From Hermatobates lingyangjiaoensis (lineage: Eukaryota; Arthropoda; Insecta; Hemiptera; Hermatobatidae), in assembly GCA_026182355.1 (NCBI GenBank), contig JAPFBL010000167.1, forward strand, positions 1,212,407-1,276,406: 64,000 nucleotides of DNA, in the 5' to 3' direction. Numbering within the stretch: position 1 is the stretch's first letter; each line of letters starts with the position of its first letter. Positions 10,383 through 19,711 of the stretch are shown here, piece by piece. A program made the position numbers and the translations under genes. The notes beneath the pieces are model-generated. The model made no database searches. It was given only the letters and a program-made list of their open reading frames with translations, and had not been told where the DNA came from.

Positions 10383-11432
10383 TTTTTTTTCACTTTCGCC
10401 AACTTCTATATGTGCCATATTGAGAATTTAGTGCTTGCACAAGAATCGATATGCAAACCAAACATGTATTGTAGATATGTCGACGACTGCTTTATTGTGG
10501 CCACAAATTTAGAACACATCGACACCTTAAGAAATGCATTCGAAGCAATCTCTGTCCTCAAGTTCACAATAGAACTCTGTACGGAAAAAACAATCAACTT
10601 CCTGGATGTCACTATTAATGAAAACATTGATCACTATACAACATCAGTTTACGTAAAACCTACAAAAGGTGGAATCTATTTGAACGCTCGGAGTGAATGC
10701 CCTAACAGGTATAAAGATGGAACAGTACGAGCACTCATACATCGAGCTTTCAAAACTTCTTCAAATTGGTTTCTTTTTAATATTGCAATAGAAAAGATAA
10801 AACAAGTTTTAATTAACAATGGATACAGCAATAGGTACTTCGACAATCTCTTACACAAATATATTTCCAGATTCAAACAACCGAAGGACCAGCCACACAC
10901 CCAAGGTACAATACAAACGGTCTACTATAGAAACCAATTTTCCAATCATTACAAAACCGATGAAAGAATACTGAAGACCATTATTAAAAACAATACGAAG
11001 TGCAATAATTCTGGAGACCAACTGAAGATTAGAATTTACTATAGAAGTTTTTGCACAACACACTTAATAGTCAAGAATAATTTACTGCAAAAACCACTCT
11101 TGCAAAAGACCAATGTGGTATACCAATACAATTGTACCATAGGAAACTGTGAGTTCCTTAAATCATGCTACATTGGTTCTACAGCAACAACATTATCCAG
11201 GAGATTAACAATGCACCTGACTGCAGGTGCCCCGAAAGAACATACGCAGAGCACCCATAGCCTCAAGCTAACCAGGGAAGAATTGAAAAAAAATATCACA
11301 TTACTTTATCAAGAAAATGACCTGAGAAGGCTACACATTCTGGAAGCGCTGTGCATAAGAGAAAAGAAGCCGAACCTGAACAACCAGACCACGAGCTTCT
11401 CAAGAATATTAAAACTGCATGCAGGAACATAG
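10383..11432 (+). CDS. PLE reverse transcriptase with GIY-YIG endonuclease (5'-truncated)
   Basis: The frame is open from a T run at 10383 (FFFTFANFYM) to TAG at 11430-11432. Counting from the ATG at 10410 it has 340 residues. The ANFYM block is the end of an RT palm motif, and YVDD (residues 23-26) holds two catalytic aspartates. A thumb-like region with KPTKGGIY and YSNRYFDN follows. The C-terminus is a GIY-YIG nuclease: YIG (254-256), TLSRRL with the conserved Arg (264-265), EALCIREKKPNLN with the conserved Glu (312) and Asn. Cysteines precede it (NC..GNC), as in PLE proteins. The fingers and first RT motifs are missing because the inverted arm replaces them, so the copy cannot encode a full RT. 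The absence of frameshifts suggests recent origin. It would act in target-primed reverse transcription. Confidence 0.85.
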   Translation, partial: FFFTFANFYMCHIENLVLAQESICKPNMYCRYVDDCFIVATNLEHIDTLRNAFEAISVLKFTIELCTEKTINFLDVTINENIDHYTTSVYVKPTKGGIYLNARSECPNRYKDGTVRALIHRAFKTSSNWFLFNIAIEKIKQVLINNGYSNRYFDNLLHKYISRFKQPKDQPHTQGTIQTVYYRNQFSNHYKTDERILKTIIKNNTKCNNSGDQLKIRIYYRSFCTTHLIVKNNLLQKPLLQKTNVVYQYNCTIGNCEFLKSCYIGSTATTLSRRLTMHLTAGAPKEHTQSTHSLKLTREELKKNITLLYQENDLRRLHILEALCIREKKPNLNNQTTSFSRILKLHAGT

Positions 11433-11638
11433 GATAATATTAAGTTCAATCCCTGATTATTTTCAAATTCGTTGGTACTTTTAATTAATAGCAACCCTGA
11501 GGACCGTTATAACCTGTATAACCTCCCACTCAATTCATGTAAATATTTCTTATTCTGTTAGGATGTTAATAATTGTGTTAATAATTTAGATAGTTCTTAT
11601 TTTTGTATTTGAGTTCTGTTATGAATTGTTATTAGTGC

Positions 11639-11668
11639 CTGAAGATGGTCAGAGCTGACCGAAACGTC
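11639..11668 (+). ncRNA. Hammerhead-like ribozyme motif, right PLE arm
   Basis: Mirror copy of 9989-10018: CTGAAGA, T, GGTCA/TGACC stem with GAGC loop, GAA, ACGT, then C. It lies about 80 bases inside the right end of the element, downstream of the ORF. Confidence 0.6.
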
Positions 11669-11740
11669 GTATATAATTTGTATGTAAGATTAATTTGTTT
11701 GTTATAGTTAAAACTTGTTAGTTAATAAAATGGAAGTCAA

Positions 11741-11742
<2 letters not shown>

Positions 11743-11798
<56 letters not shown>
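11743..11798. repeat. (TA)n microsatellite abutting the PLE
   Basis: About 26 TA units follow directly after the PLE end TCAAGAATAT. Several other PLE-derived ends in this window also stop at (TA)n. Confidence 0.9.
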
Positions 11799-11802
<4 letters not shown>

Positions 11803-11849
11803 ATCAAAATAACACTTGATGTAATAGATAGATTAATTTACCACAATGA

Positions 11850-12095
11850 AACAAATTTGGAAACAATGCTCTAAGGCCTTTCGTCAACACATCATCAGAG
11901 AACAAGTATATATATATATAAAATCACAAAATGAAATGGGAAAACAAAACTAAGATCTTTCAACTGTAACAAGCGGTCTTCGTCAGAGTAAAAAACCCAA
12001 CTCTGACGAAGACCGCTTGTTACGGCTGAAAGATCTTAGTCTTGTTTTCCCATTTCATATTGTGGTTTGATCATTGATTGTTATTTCACGTTTTT
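11850..12095. repeat. F1 foldback plus neighbouring ribozyme-like repeat
   Basis: The minus strand of 11876-11915 reads CTCTGATGATGTGTTGACGA, then AAGGCCTTAGAGCATTG. From 11924 to 12090 two F1 repeats face each other. Arms TGGGAAAACAAAACTAAGAT and its complement meet at AACCCAACTCTGACGAAGAC, forming an almost perfect hairpin. Confidence 0.8.
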
Positions 12096-12740
12096 ATTCG
12101 AAATCTTTTTATATATTATCAAATAGTGTAGAATAGATGTGGTTGACATAAGAAAATTATGTATTTATAAAAATAAATATTTGTAAACAAAATATTTATA
12201 AAAACATCTTTTGAAACAATATTTGAAAATGTCAATTATTCTTAATAAAAAAAAATGTACTTCAATTGCAGTTAATATTATTTAATATAAATGGATTACA
12301 ATTGACGAAGTATTAAAATTTCCCTAATCACACTACTTAACCAGAGTAAGTAAACAATAAATAAGTGTTGGATAATGGATTGCGTACTTACCGACTTCAT
12401 TGTTGAGTGCAGATTTCAGTATGACAATTGGATCACTGTTAAATCTATATATATATATCTGTTAGGATAAGTGAAAGGACTGACACCTGGGGCTAACTTT
12501 CCACTAGCCGGAAAACAACATTCTTGTACTCTCGTCCTATAAATACGTCTTTATTTCTCGTCTTTATAATACTGCTCTAATATATACAATATTGATCGTG
12601 TAATTACAAATTGTATAAGTAATTTGTCCCATAGTATTTTTTTATTAGGAAAATCCTTGTTTTTTTTTACTATAAGTTGTACCGTAGTCGACAACGTATT
12701 TTAGTAATTACTCTAGAGGATTGTGGAGATGTTGGTCAAG
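12096..12740. other. AT-rich unassigned stretch
   Basis: This contains a TATATATATA tract near 12448 and a short GC-richer segment (12470-12545, GACACCTGGGGCTAACTTTC). I recognise no gene. Confidence 0.45.
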
Positions 12741-12744
12741 AAGA

Positions 12745-13165
12745 AAGGAAATCAGTTCATCACTGATGTTTCGTCAATCCTTATTGACATTTTTAATACA
12801 TTTTAAAATTATTAAAATTAAATGCATTTTAATTTTTAATTACATTTTTACATTATATTTTTAATGCATTTATAAATTGCATTTTAAAATATTAAAATTA
12901 AATGGATTTTAATTTTTATTACATTTTTAATGCATTTAAAAATTACATTTTAAAATTATTAAAATTAAATGCATTTTAATTTTTAACTACATTTTTAATT
13001 CATTCAAAAATTACATTTTAACATTATTAAAATTAAGTGCATTTTAATTATTAATTACATTTTGACATAACATTTTTAATATGTTTTAAAATTATGAAAA
13101 TTAAAATGTCAATAAATATTGACGAAACGTCGGTAATAAACTGATTAAGGTTTGTTTTTACTGCT
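12745..13165. repeat. Foldback with AT-rich internal tandem repeats
   Basis: The ends read ATCAGTTCATCACTGATG TTTCGTCAATCCTTATTGACA on the left and TGTCAATAAATATTGACGAA ACGTCGG ... AACTGATT on the right: inverted arms with GAA ACGT C. The interior is degenerate tandem repeats of TTAAAATTAAATGCATTTTA and AATTACATTTT, period roughly 60-70. Confidence 0.7.
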
Positions 13166-13439
13166 TGGTCAACATATTTACAAAATCTCTAGATAATTGC
13201 TTGTTTGTTTCCAACGACCCCATTATAGACTTTCACCTTTCTTGAAGTTCCAGTTGTCAGAAATCGTGGCGTATTTGTTAATTGGTGCATATTTGTTGTT
13301 TGTAGGTGAGATGTAATTTTACAAGGTTGGTTCTACGTTTGGTGGTCTATACTTTGACATACTCAAGTTTATTAGAGTAGTGATTTTTACAAGTTTCTGA
13401 TATACAGAGCTTTGCTTCTCTAATATGGACAGCATGAAT

Positions 13440-13850
13440 ATGATTCTCATTAACTTGCGTCATCTTTTTTCACTTTTTTACTTTACTATAAGTAAAGTAT
13501 AGTGATCGTGAAAAAATTCGATCTCGAGATTTTGACTGAATTACATGTTTTGAAGTCCCAGAAGTCGTTTTATGAAGTTTTTTCGATGATGTCTGTGTGT
13601 GTGTGGGGGGGGGGGGGGGTGTTAGCATTGCTAGTTACCACGCTACGGTCCAGAATCTTTGATGGATCAAGTTGATATTTTACACAAAATTGGGCCCCAT
13701 AGTGTAGATGATTCCTATTGTTTAAGAAGAATTATGCATGACGCAAAAGTTACTTTTTTTGCCAAAAACTGGTTTTTAGAAATAATTTTTTTCTTCCTCT
13801 TGCCCGGTCTAGTAGAAATTCCAACAGACTAATTCTGAATAATGTGAAAA
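13440..13850. other. GC-richer unassigned repeat-like segment with a G run
   Basis: The segment starts near TAAGTAAAGTATAGTGATCG and includes GTGTGTGTG followed by about 15 G (near 13604-13619), then TACCACGCTACGGTCCAGAA. Composition differs from the flanks, suggesting a mobile element. I found no ORF. Confidence 0.4.
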
Positions 13851-14079
13851 TATCTTTAATATTTTAGAAGCATTTCATTTATGACATTTAATGAGTTAAA
13901 CTTTAGTACTTTAATAAACCGATACAATTAAGAATACGTTTCAGCCGTCCATGTCATATATATTACGTTCAAACTTCTATCAGTTTCATAAAATTTAAGA
14001 CCAAGCTAAAATCTGCAAACAATTACTCTGCAAGCTAAGTTTATAAAAAGATTTTACCTAAACGCATGAAATAACAATC

Positions 14080-14362
14080 AATGATCAAACCACAATATGA
14101 AATGAGAAAACAAGACTTAAGATCTTTCAACCGTAACAAGCGGTCTTCGTCAGAGTCAAAAACCTAACTGAAACACTAGATGCAGAAAACATCTGATGAG
14201 GGGTTGAAAAGAGTGGGAGGGGAAGAGTGGTATTTTAAAAGGGTGAAAGTTCAGTAAAGGACAAATGTCCAGAAAGGGATGTTTGGGGAAACAAAGGAAT
14301 GCGTAAGAAATAGTAATAACTATCCACTTGTTTTCCCATTACATATTGTGGTTTGATCATTG
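14080..14362. repeat. F1 repeat pair with spacer
   Basis: A minus-strand F1 copy (ATCAAACCACAATATGAAAT ... CTTCGTCAGAGTCAAAAACC, 14083-14165) faces its outer end in plus orientation (TTGTTTTCCCATTACATATT ... GATCATTGA, about 14330-14365). The 165-bp spacer includes GAGGGGTTGAAAAGAGTGGG. Confidence 0.7.
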
Positions 14363-14839
14363 AATGTTAAGTTTATCTGAATTGATCTTTCCAACCATGA
14401 AACGAAAGGAAACAGCTCTATTTATTTCTTCCCAATTTCAATTACAATAACCAAGGACATAGAAGCTCTACACCACCAAAATGTTCTTTTATTCAATGTT
14501 ATGCTGGTAGGTATATATAGAACTTCATAGGAGCTATCTCCTTATTAACCATTGTTACAAATTCTTCATTTCAATATTTTTGATATTATTCTAAGTTTAA
14601 ACTCTGCAATCTAGTTGCTGCCAGATCCCAGATATACAATTGCCGGGTTACGAAAAATTCCGGACGACGGGTGAAGTGTTGCTAATTTAAGTTTAACGTT
14701 GTTTTCATTATGTTATATGTTAGCTGTTCAAGTAAATATCCATGAAGAATGTACAGAACACATCTTACAAAGGACCGCAGGTCTTAATTTTACAGCAAAA
14801 CAATACGTACAGGTGAAACATAGAAAAACATAACTTAAA

Positions 14840-14960
14840 CACATGGATCGTTCGTTCTCCTGTTTTTATCGTTCTACATGGAATACTCATCTTGAGTGCT
14901 ACTCAAGATGAGATTTCATCCTCCTGAGAACGATAGTTGTCGAAATGTCTTAGTGAGCCT
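14840..14960. repeat. Small hairpin with ribozyme-like motif
   Basis: CTCATCTTGAGT and ACTCAAGATGAG form a perfect hairpin at about 14888-14911. On its right is TCCTGAGAACGATAGTTGTC followed by GAAATGTCTTAG, a weak CTGAGAA ... GAA ATGT C match. Confidence 0.5.
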
Positions 14961-15009
14961 TGTCTGTAACTTTTTGTGTTCTTTTCTTTATGTCAAAAGT
15001 ATATATATG

Positions 15010-15712
15010 TATATATTTTGTTGAAAAGTACCACAGCTTCGGCATTCACGACTTTAATCTAAGCTGTTCCAGTTTCCTCATAGTCTTACGAATAGAAGGT
15101 GGTAATTCCAAAATAAGTTGTCCAAAGGACAATGAGACACTTTTTTTAAAAACAATTTAATAAATAGCAACAGTTTTAATAAATCTGACAGGCTAACATC
15201 CCAGGTAAAGATTTGAACACAACTGACTACACTGATCAACATAACAGAACATAACAAAACATAATAGAACAAACATAACAAACTAACGTAACAGATTTCG
15301 ATTATCGTCCGGTTGATATACATGAATGGTCTTGCTTTATTAAATAAAAAAAAAATAATTAAAAACTTGATGATGATGATGATCTATGATGATTGAAAGC
15401 TTGTTACATTACTTTGTTATGTTTCTTTTATCAGTGGAGTCAGTTGTGTTAAAATTTTTACCTGTGATGTTAGACTGTCAATTTTGTTAAAACTGTAGCT
15501 AATCATTAAAATGTTTATAAAAAAAAAGTGTCTCAATGTCCTTTGGACAGCCTATTTGGGAATTACCACCTTCTATTCGTAAGACTGTCAGGAGACTGGA
15601 ACAGCTTAGTTTGAAAGTGGTGAATGCCGAAGCTGTGGTACATTTCAACAGAATATACCTCCAAGAAGATTTGCTGCCAACCTATAGTAATATATATTTT
15701 TTTTCCAAGTAA
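15010..15712. mobile_element. PLE 5' foldback carrying two inverted ORF starts
   Basis: The minus arm (15016-15148) and plus arm (15536-15712) both encode the start of a PLE protein. The plus copy begins ATG at 15536 (MSFGQPIWELPPSIRK), then [16 protein letters not shown] and LQEDLLPTYSNIY. The pattern (LE..SLKV.....A..FN...L.EDLLP) resembles the N-terminal region of Neptune/Poseidon-type PLE RTs. Between the arms, 15366-15405 has a decayed CTTGATGA ... GAAAGCTTG motif. The plus arm stops at TAGTAATATATA. Confidence 0.65.
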
Positions 15713-15842
15713 TTCACCACAGATGATAGGATATAATTGCTCTGGGGTCTAAAGTACGATTATCTCCTATCATTTGTGGTGAGTTACTTGAATATTTATA
15801 TCACGTGTTATTGTGACAAGTTTGAATATATATATATATATA
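15690..15842. repeat. Short inverted repeat and (TA)n
   Basis: AAGTAATTCACCACAGATGA and TCATTTGTGGTGAGTTACTT are inverted partners. The block then continues into TATCACGTGTTATTGTGACA and (TA)n, as at 9690-9760. Confidence 0.7.
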
Positions 15843-16149
15843 ATTAAAGAAACGATTCTTCGAACTGAATAAACTAGAATTTAAAAAAGAACACATAGAA
15901 AGGAAACCACTGAACTCACTACTATATTTCGATGTCCTCGTCTTCAGGAAAAGAAGTGAATCGCTCCAAAGGCTGATAACGACTGACTTGGCGTTCGAAC
16001 TGAAGCACTCAAACAGTGTAGCCAACTTTCGGAGGAAAGGTAGACAGGGAAAATAAAGAGATAAAAGCCAAATAAAAATTAAAAAATGAAAACATTTAAC
16101 TAAAATAAAATTAAAAGCTGATAACAACTTTAAAAAAAAAAAAAAAAAA
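15843..16149. other. PLE-associated flank
   Basis: 15869-15917 (ACTAGAATTTAAAAAAGAAC ...) is an inverted copy of 17235-17295, inside the start of the minus-strand PLE frame. The plus-strand reading LNKLEFKKEHIERKPL continues as YFDVLVFRKRSESLQRL, possibly more PLE coding in the opposite direction. A poly-A run (about 16132-16149) abuts the stop of the minus-strand ORF. Confidence 0.5.
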
Positions 16150-17355
16150 TCAACGATTGAGGTTAAGCCCAGGAGCCGATCTACCGCCCAGAAGACTAAT
16201 AAGTGCTTCTTCTGAAGCTCTCAGAGTAACTTTCGAATTAGTCTGATCAATCTGCCTCAGGACCTGTACACGGAAACAGTCATTAAAACCGAGTCCGTGA
16301 GAACTGGCATGAGTAGCAACGGGAAGGTCACTGCGTTTGCCAACGGATGACCTGTGATTATTCATACGCAGGCTTAGCTTGGTGGAAGCCAAACCCACAT
16401 AAAAAGAATCACACTGGGTGCAATCCAAACGGTAAACGCAGTTACCAGAGGTACAGGAGGTCTTGTGAGCGATAGGGTAGGTGCGTTTACTATGGACAGA
16501 GGTAAAGGAAGGAACAGGATTGATGATAGGACAAGTAAGACATCCACGACGTCCACATTGAACCATACCACCAGCAGTTTTTGGAAGCTTAGGAGAAGAG
16601 ATGTGAGAGAAGATAGATTGAAGATTAGCAGGTTTGCGATAGGAAATGGAAGGTGCCTCACTAAAGACTGAAGAAGTACAGGAGGAGGAAGAAAGTATAG
16701 GGAAAAACTCCCTGACAACTGCACCCAGCCTATGAGCACCAGGAAAATAAGTGGTGATGAGGAAATTAGAGTCACTGCGATCCCTCCTAGGACCTGAATT
16801 ATGATGAACGTCTGCAGGGACTATACGGTTGTTAAAGAAATTAGAAGGATATCCTCGGTCAGAAAATTTCTGTTTCAATAAATCTATTTGGAAGGAACGA
16901 TCTTTTATTCTGCTACAAATTTTATGGAGGCGTATGGACAATGATCTGGGGATAGCTTTTTTTACGTGGGAGGGATGACAACTATTGAAATGAAGGTACT
17001 GCTGGGCGTTAGTAGGCTTGATATGGACAGATGTAGAAAGATGACCCCCATCGTAGGTGACGCTGACATCCAAAAATGTAATAAGGTTATTGGACACTTG
17101 ATGAGTAAAGGAAATAGATGAAGAGAAGGAATTAAATGACGTAAGGAACTGATCTAACTCATGCTTACCATGGGGCCACAGGAAAAAAATATCATCTATG
17201 TATCGTACGTAAAGGATGAGGAGGAGTGGTTCAGTAAAGTGAGGGGAGTTCAGTGGTTTCCTTTCTATGTGTTCTTTTTTAAATTCTAGTTTATATATAT
17301 ATATAGGTGTGTTCTCTAATCGGGGTTCGGTCAATTTTCCAGGATAAAAAATCAA
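16150..17355 (-). CDS. PLE reverse transcriptase with GIY-YIG endonuclease (5'-truncated)
   Basis: The open frame has 401 codons; the first ~21 residues read through inverted terminal sequence and a (TA)n and are not native. Native sequence holds YIDD (residues 52-55, catalytic Asp pair), a thumb-like region with NFNSCHPSHVKKAI-type motif, and a cysteine cluster CGRRGCLTC (267-275) with further C at 301, 306, 312 and 315. The GIY-YIG nuclease follows: YVG (319-321), TKLSLR with Arg330, His334, Glu382-383 in RASEEALI, and terminal APGLNLN. The Cys pattern resembles Neptune/Poseidon-type PLE. Upstream RT motifs are absent, so the copy is defective as a full RT although this part has no stop or frameshift. 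It differs clearly from the frame at 10383-11432, so two PLE lineages are present. Confidence 0.85.
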   Translation of the reverse strand: MIFYPGKLTEPRLENTPIYIYKLEFKKEHIERKPLNSPHFTEPLLLILYVRYIDDIFFLWPHGKHELDQFLTSFNSFSSSISFTHQVSNNLITFLDVSVTYDGGHLSTSVHIKPTNAQQYLHFNSCHPSHVKKAIPRSLSIRLHKICSRIKDRSFQIDLLKQKFSDRGYPSNFFNNRIVPADVHHNSGPRRDRSDSNFLITTYFPGAHRLGAVVREFFPILSSSSCTSSVFSEAPSISYRKPANLQSIFSHISSPKLPKTAGGMVQCGRRGCLTCPIINPVPSFTSVHSKRTYPIAHKTSCTSGNCVYRLDCTQCDSFYVGLASTKLSLRMNNHRSSVGKRSDLPVATHASSHGLGFNDCFRVQVLRQIDQTNSKVTLRASEEALISLLGGRSAPGLNLNR

Positions 17356-17740
17356 ACTCTCGTTGCCAACGTTTCGGTTTTATTTAAAACCTTTTTCATA
17401 GGCCTACAAACAAAGGATAATAAGAAATCACATATCAACATCAAACATATACACAATATGAAAATGGATTGTTACAACTTATGAATATTACAAGCAGAAA
17501 TATTTCAGAGATACATAAAACAATATTACTTACAGAAGTAAGAATTTTTTGACTAAGAAAATGAAATTTATCCATTTTCATATTGTGTATATGTTTGATG
17601 TTGATATGTGATTTCTTATTATCCTTTTTTTGTAGGCCTATGAAAAAGGTTTTAAATAAAACCGAAACGTTGGCAACGAGAGTTTGATTTTTTATCCTGG
17701 AAAATTGACCGAACCCCGATTAGAGAACACACCTATTCTA
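17305..17740. repeat. Foldback at the 5' side of the minus-strand PLE
   Basis: Arms 17306-17470 and 17575-17736 are reverse complements (GGTGTGTTCTCTAATCGGGG ... and TGAAAAAGGTTTTAAATAAA then ACCGAAACGTTGGCAACGAG). The motif is degenerate here (TATGAAA, stem GGTTTTA/TAAAACC, GAA, ACGT, T). The same family recurs at 56371-56708 and, decayed, at 18590-18770. Confidence 0.85.
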
Positions 17741-17979
17741 TCAAACGGTCGATATATTATTGAATCTGTTATATATATATATATATTTCATTAAAACGTA
17801 CCGCAGCTTCGGCATTCACAACTTTCAAACTCAGCTGTTCTAGTCTCCTGACAATCCTACGGCTAGGGGTAGGTAACTCCCAAATGAGTTGTCCAAAGGA
17901 CATAAAGAAACTTTTAAAAACACTTTAATTACATAAACACTTCAACATACTCAATAACTATAACTAATTAACACAAAAC

Positions 17980-18011
17980 AAGCTTTCGGCCTAAACATAG
18001 GTCATCATCAG
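17980..18011 (-). ncRNA. Hammerhead-like motif, minus arm of PLE foldback
   Basis: Mirror of 18088-18119: CTGATGA, T, GACCTA ... TAGGCC, GAA, AGCT, T. Confidence 0.5.
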
Positions 18012-18087
18012 GTTCAAGTAAGTAACAATACAGAAAGTACTTATACAGAATACAGAAAGTACTTTCTGTATTCTTACTTACTTGAAC

Positions 18088-18119
18088 CTGATGATGACCT
18101 ATGTTTAGGCCGAAAGCTT
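18088..18119 (+). ncRNA. Hammerhead-like motif upstream of PLE ORF start
   Basis: CTGATGA, T, CCTA/TAGG stem with imperfect base, GAA, palindrome AGCT, then T. It lies about 75 bases 5' of the PLE start codon at 18196, where the 5' pseudo-LTR ribozyme of a PLE is expected. Confidence 0.5.
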
Positions 18120-18347
18120 GTTTTGTGTTAATTAGTTAAAGTTATTGAGTATGTTGAAGTGTTTATGTAATTAAAGTGTTTTTAAAAGTTTCTTTATGTC
18201 CTTTGGACAACTCATTTGGGAGTTACCTACCCCTAGCCGTAGGATTGTCAGGAGACTAGAACAGCTGAGTTTGAAAGTTGTGAATGCCGAAGCTGCGGTA
18301 CGTTTTAATGAAATATGCCTACATGAAGATTTGCTGCCCTCATACAC

Positions 18348-18384
<37 letters not shown>

Positions 18385-18399
18385 GAAGAAAACGATCCA

Positions 18400-18662
18400 A
18401 AAAGGACAACAAACGTTTCAGGATAACTATAGGTAAACAAAAACTCGAACTATCGCTCCGCTTAGCGTCCCTATCTCTTCTCTCCTGATAACTGTTAATC
18501 CGAAAATTACAGACTTAAATCTGTGTTATCTATTTACTCTTCACCTATAGTTTATCACCTGAAATATATATATATATATATTTATAAAAGTACCTACCAT
18601 AAAATAGAAACAAAATTAAAGTTTATCAGGACTGGGTCAGTTCTTCAGTTTCAAATGAAATT

Positions 18663-18698
<36 letters not shown>

Positions 18699-18800
18699 AG
18701 GAACGTTGGCAATGAGAGTTTAATTTGAACCTGAAGAACTGACCGACTCCTGATAAACTTTAATGTTATATATATTTATTCATTCATTCTTGACATCCAT
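18400..18800. repeat. Decayed PLE-derived repeats, (TA)n and poly-A
   Basis: CTCCTGATAACTGTTAATCC then GAAAATTACAGACT matches the 8109-8140 family. (TA)n lies near 18565-18582. 18590-18770 has GTTTATCAGGACTGGGTCAG, a 26-A run, AACGTTGGCAATGAGAGTTT and the mirror CTGACCGACTCCTGATAAAC: a damaged foldback of the 56371-56708 family. Confidence 0.65.
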
Positions 18801-18824
18801 ATATATAGCGTTCTATATAATTCC

Positions 18825-19290
18825 GTTATTCCAGTATTTAGAGGACTTACTCCGGAAATTAGTATCAGTAGTCTACCTCAGAACAGGTCCACTAAAACAA
18901 ATCAATGCCTACTTGTTAGAGGCTGCAATTTTTTAACGCACTGCCTGATTATTCTAGAGATAACTGTTAGGAGAAAGCTGGTCACAAACTTTGTCTACCC
19001 TAACTTAGGTTTGGAACCACAGTTATCGTCAGACCAATACCACATGATAGAGTATAAGCCTTGAGGTACCTGTTTGTGACGTAGTTCGTTCGGGTGATTC
19101 ATCGAACCTACCATAAGCCGGTGGAAGGGCTCATTTAATGTCTACCTAGTAGAGTGATGACTTAGTCAGTAATTTATAATAAGTCTTCTACCTTAGCCCT
19201 GGACAAGTCCTAATTGCGGACACACTCCTGTCAGTCAGCGCCACAATGCTAGACAGGCACTTGGAATGAGGGAATCCTGAGTCTTGGGCT
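18825..19290. other. GC-richer unassigned segment
   Basis: Balanced-composition sequence (for example AAGCCTTGAGGTACCTGTTT and GCACTTGGAATGAGGGAATC) sits in AT-rich DNA but has no long frame. It may be a retroelement UTR or a pseudogene piece; I cannot assign it. Confidence 0.4.
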
Positions 19291-19354
19291 GCCTTAATTT
19301 TGAAAAGATTACGTAATATTTAATTGAGGATATTTTGAATTTTGTGGTAATACT

Positions 19355-19540
19355 AAATGAAACTGTTGTTGACTCTTAATTAAACTATACTTCATGAGCT
19401 TAAACTTCTACTTAATATTATACATAAACACTTAATGAAACTGTTGTTGACTCTTAATAAAACAATAGTTCATGAGATTAAATTGGACTTGATATTTTAA
19501 ATAAACATTTTTATACTTAATGAAACTGTTGTTGTTGCAG
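19355..19540 (+). repeat. Three-copy tandem repeat ending at a TRIP12 splice acceptor
   Basis: AATGAAACTGTTGTTG occurs at about 19356, 19434 and 19519 (period about 78-85). In the first two copies it continues GACTCTTAAT; in the third it reads TTGCAG and serves as the 3' splice site of the exon at 19541. Confidence 0.8.
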
Positions 19541-19711
19541 CTGGTCGTATCGCCTCCCATCATAAACTCGAGTACGTTCATCACAGTGGTCCGAATGTTG
19601 ACAGTTATGTGCTCCAACAGCCCAGAACTAGCGCTCAGCCTTCTCAAGAACAACATTGCGGAGACCCTCTGCTATCTTCTCACTGGCCGAGCTGACGTCA
19701 GTCAGGAGGAG
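19541..19711 (+). CDS. TRIP12: TRIP12 exon a (armadillo-like region)
   Basis: Phase 0 to 0, 57 codons: [20 protein letters not shown], then [20 protein letters not shown] and [17 protein letters not shown]. It matches the last ARM-type helices of TRIP12. Acceptor TTGTTGCAG, donor GAG/GTGCGG. Confidence 0.92.

Larger units (their letters stand above)
9912..11746 (+). mobile_element. Penelope-like element with inverted terminal repeats
   Basis: Arms 9912-10375 and 11285-11746 are about 460-bp inverted repeats; the stretches I compared differ at only two bases. They enclose an RT/GIY-YIG frame. Both arms contain the 3' end of that ORF, so the left arm is an inverted copy of the element's tail. 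Each arm carries a hammerhead-like motif. The right arm ends at TCAAGAATATATAT and runs into a long (TA)n. PLEs are known to carry pseudo-LTRs in direct or inverted order. The copy is 5'-truncated in the RT, just before the ANFYM motif, and looks recent. Confidence 0.85.
17770..18380. mobile_element. PLE 5' foldback, AGCT family
   Basis: Minus arm (17785-18060) and plus arm (18061-18350) mirror each other. Each has the hammerhead-like motif, then AT-rich leader, then the PLE ORF start. The plus ORF start is ATG at 18196: MSFGQLIWELPTPSRRIV, then [20 protein letters not shown]. It is truncated at ACGAATATATA, running into (TA)n (about 18350-18382). The minus arm likewise ends in (TA)n at 17770-17784. 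Confidence 0.75.

Noticed and set aside
12780..13110. A CRISPR-like array because of repeated TTAAAATTAAATGCATTTTA units
   Set aside because: Units are degenerate and AT-only with no constant spacers, the genome is eukaryotic, and the block lies inside a foldback element.
13604..13619. G run as a quadruplex
   Set aside because: A single homopolymer run following GT repeats is more likely simple-sequence slippage.
15801..16127. 108-residue minus-strand frame with hydrophobic stretches
   Set aside because: It runs antisense to PLE-like coding on the plus strand and through (TA)n; the hydrophobic look comes from T-rich composition.
16374..16775. 133-residue minus-strand frame in a second reading frame
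   Set aside because: Overlaps the well-supported PLE RT/GIY-YIG frame and has no motifs.
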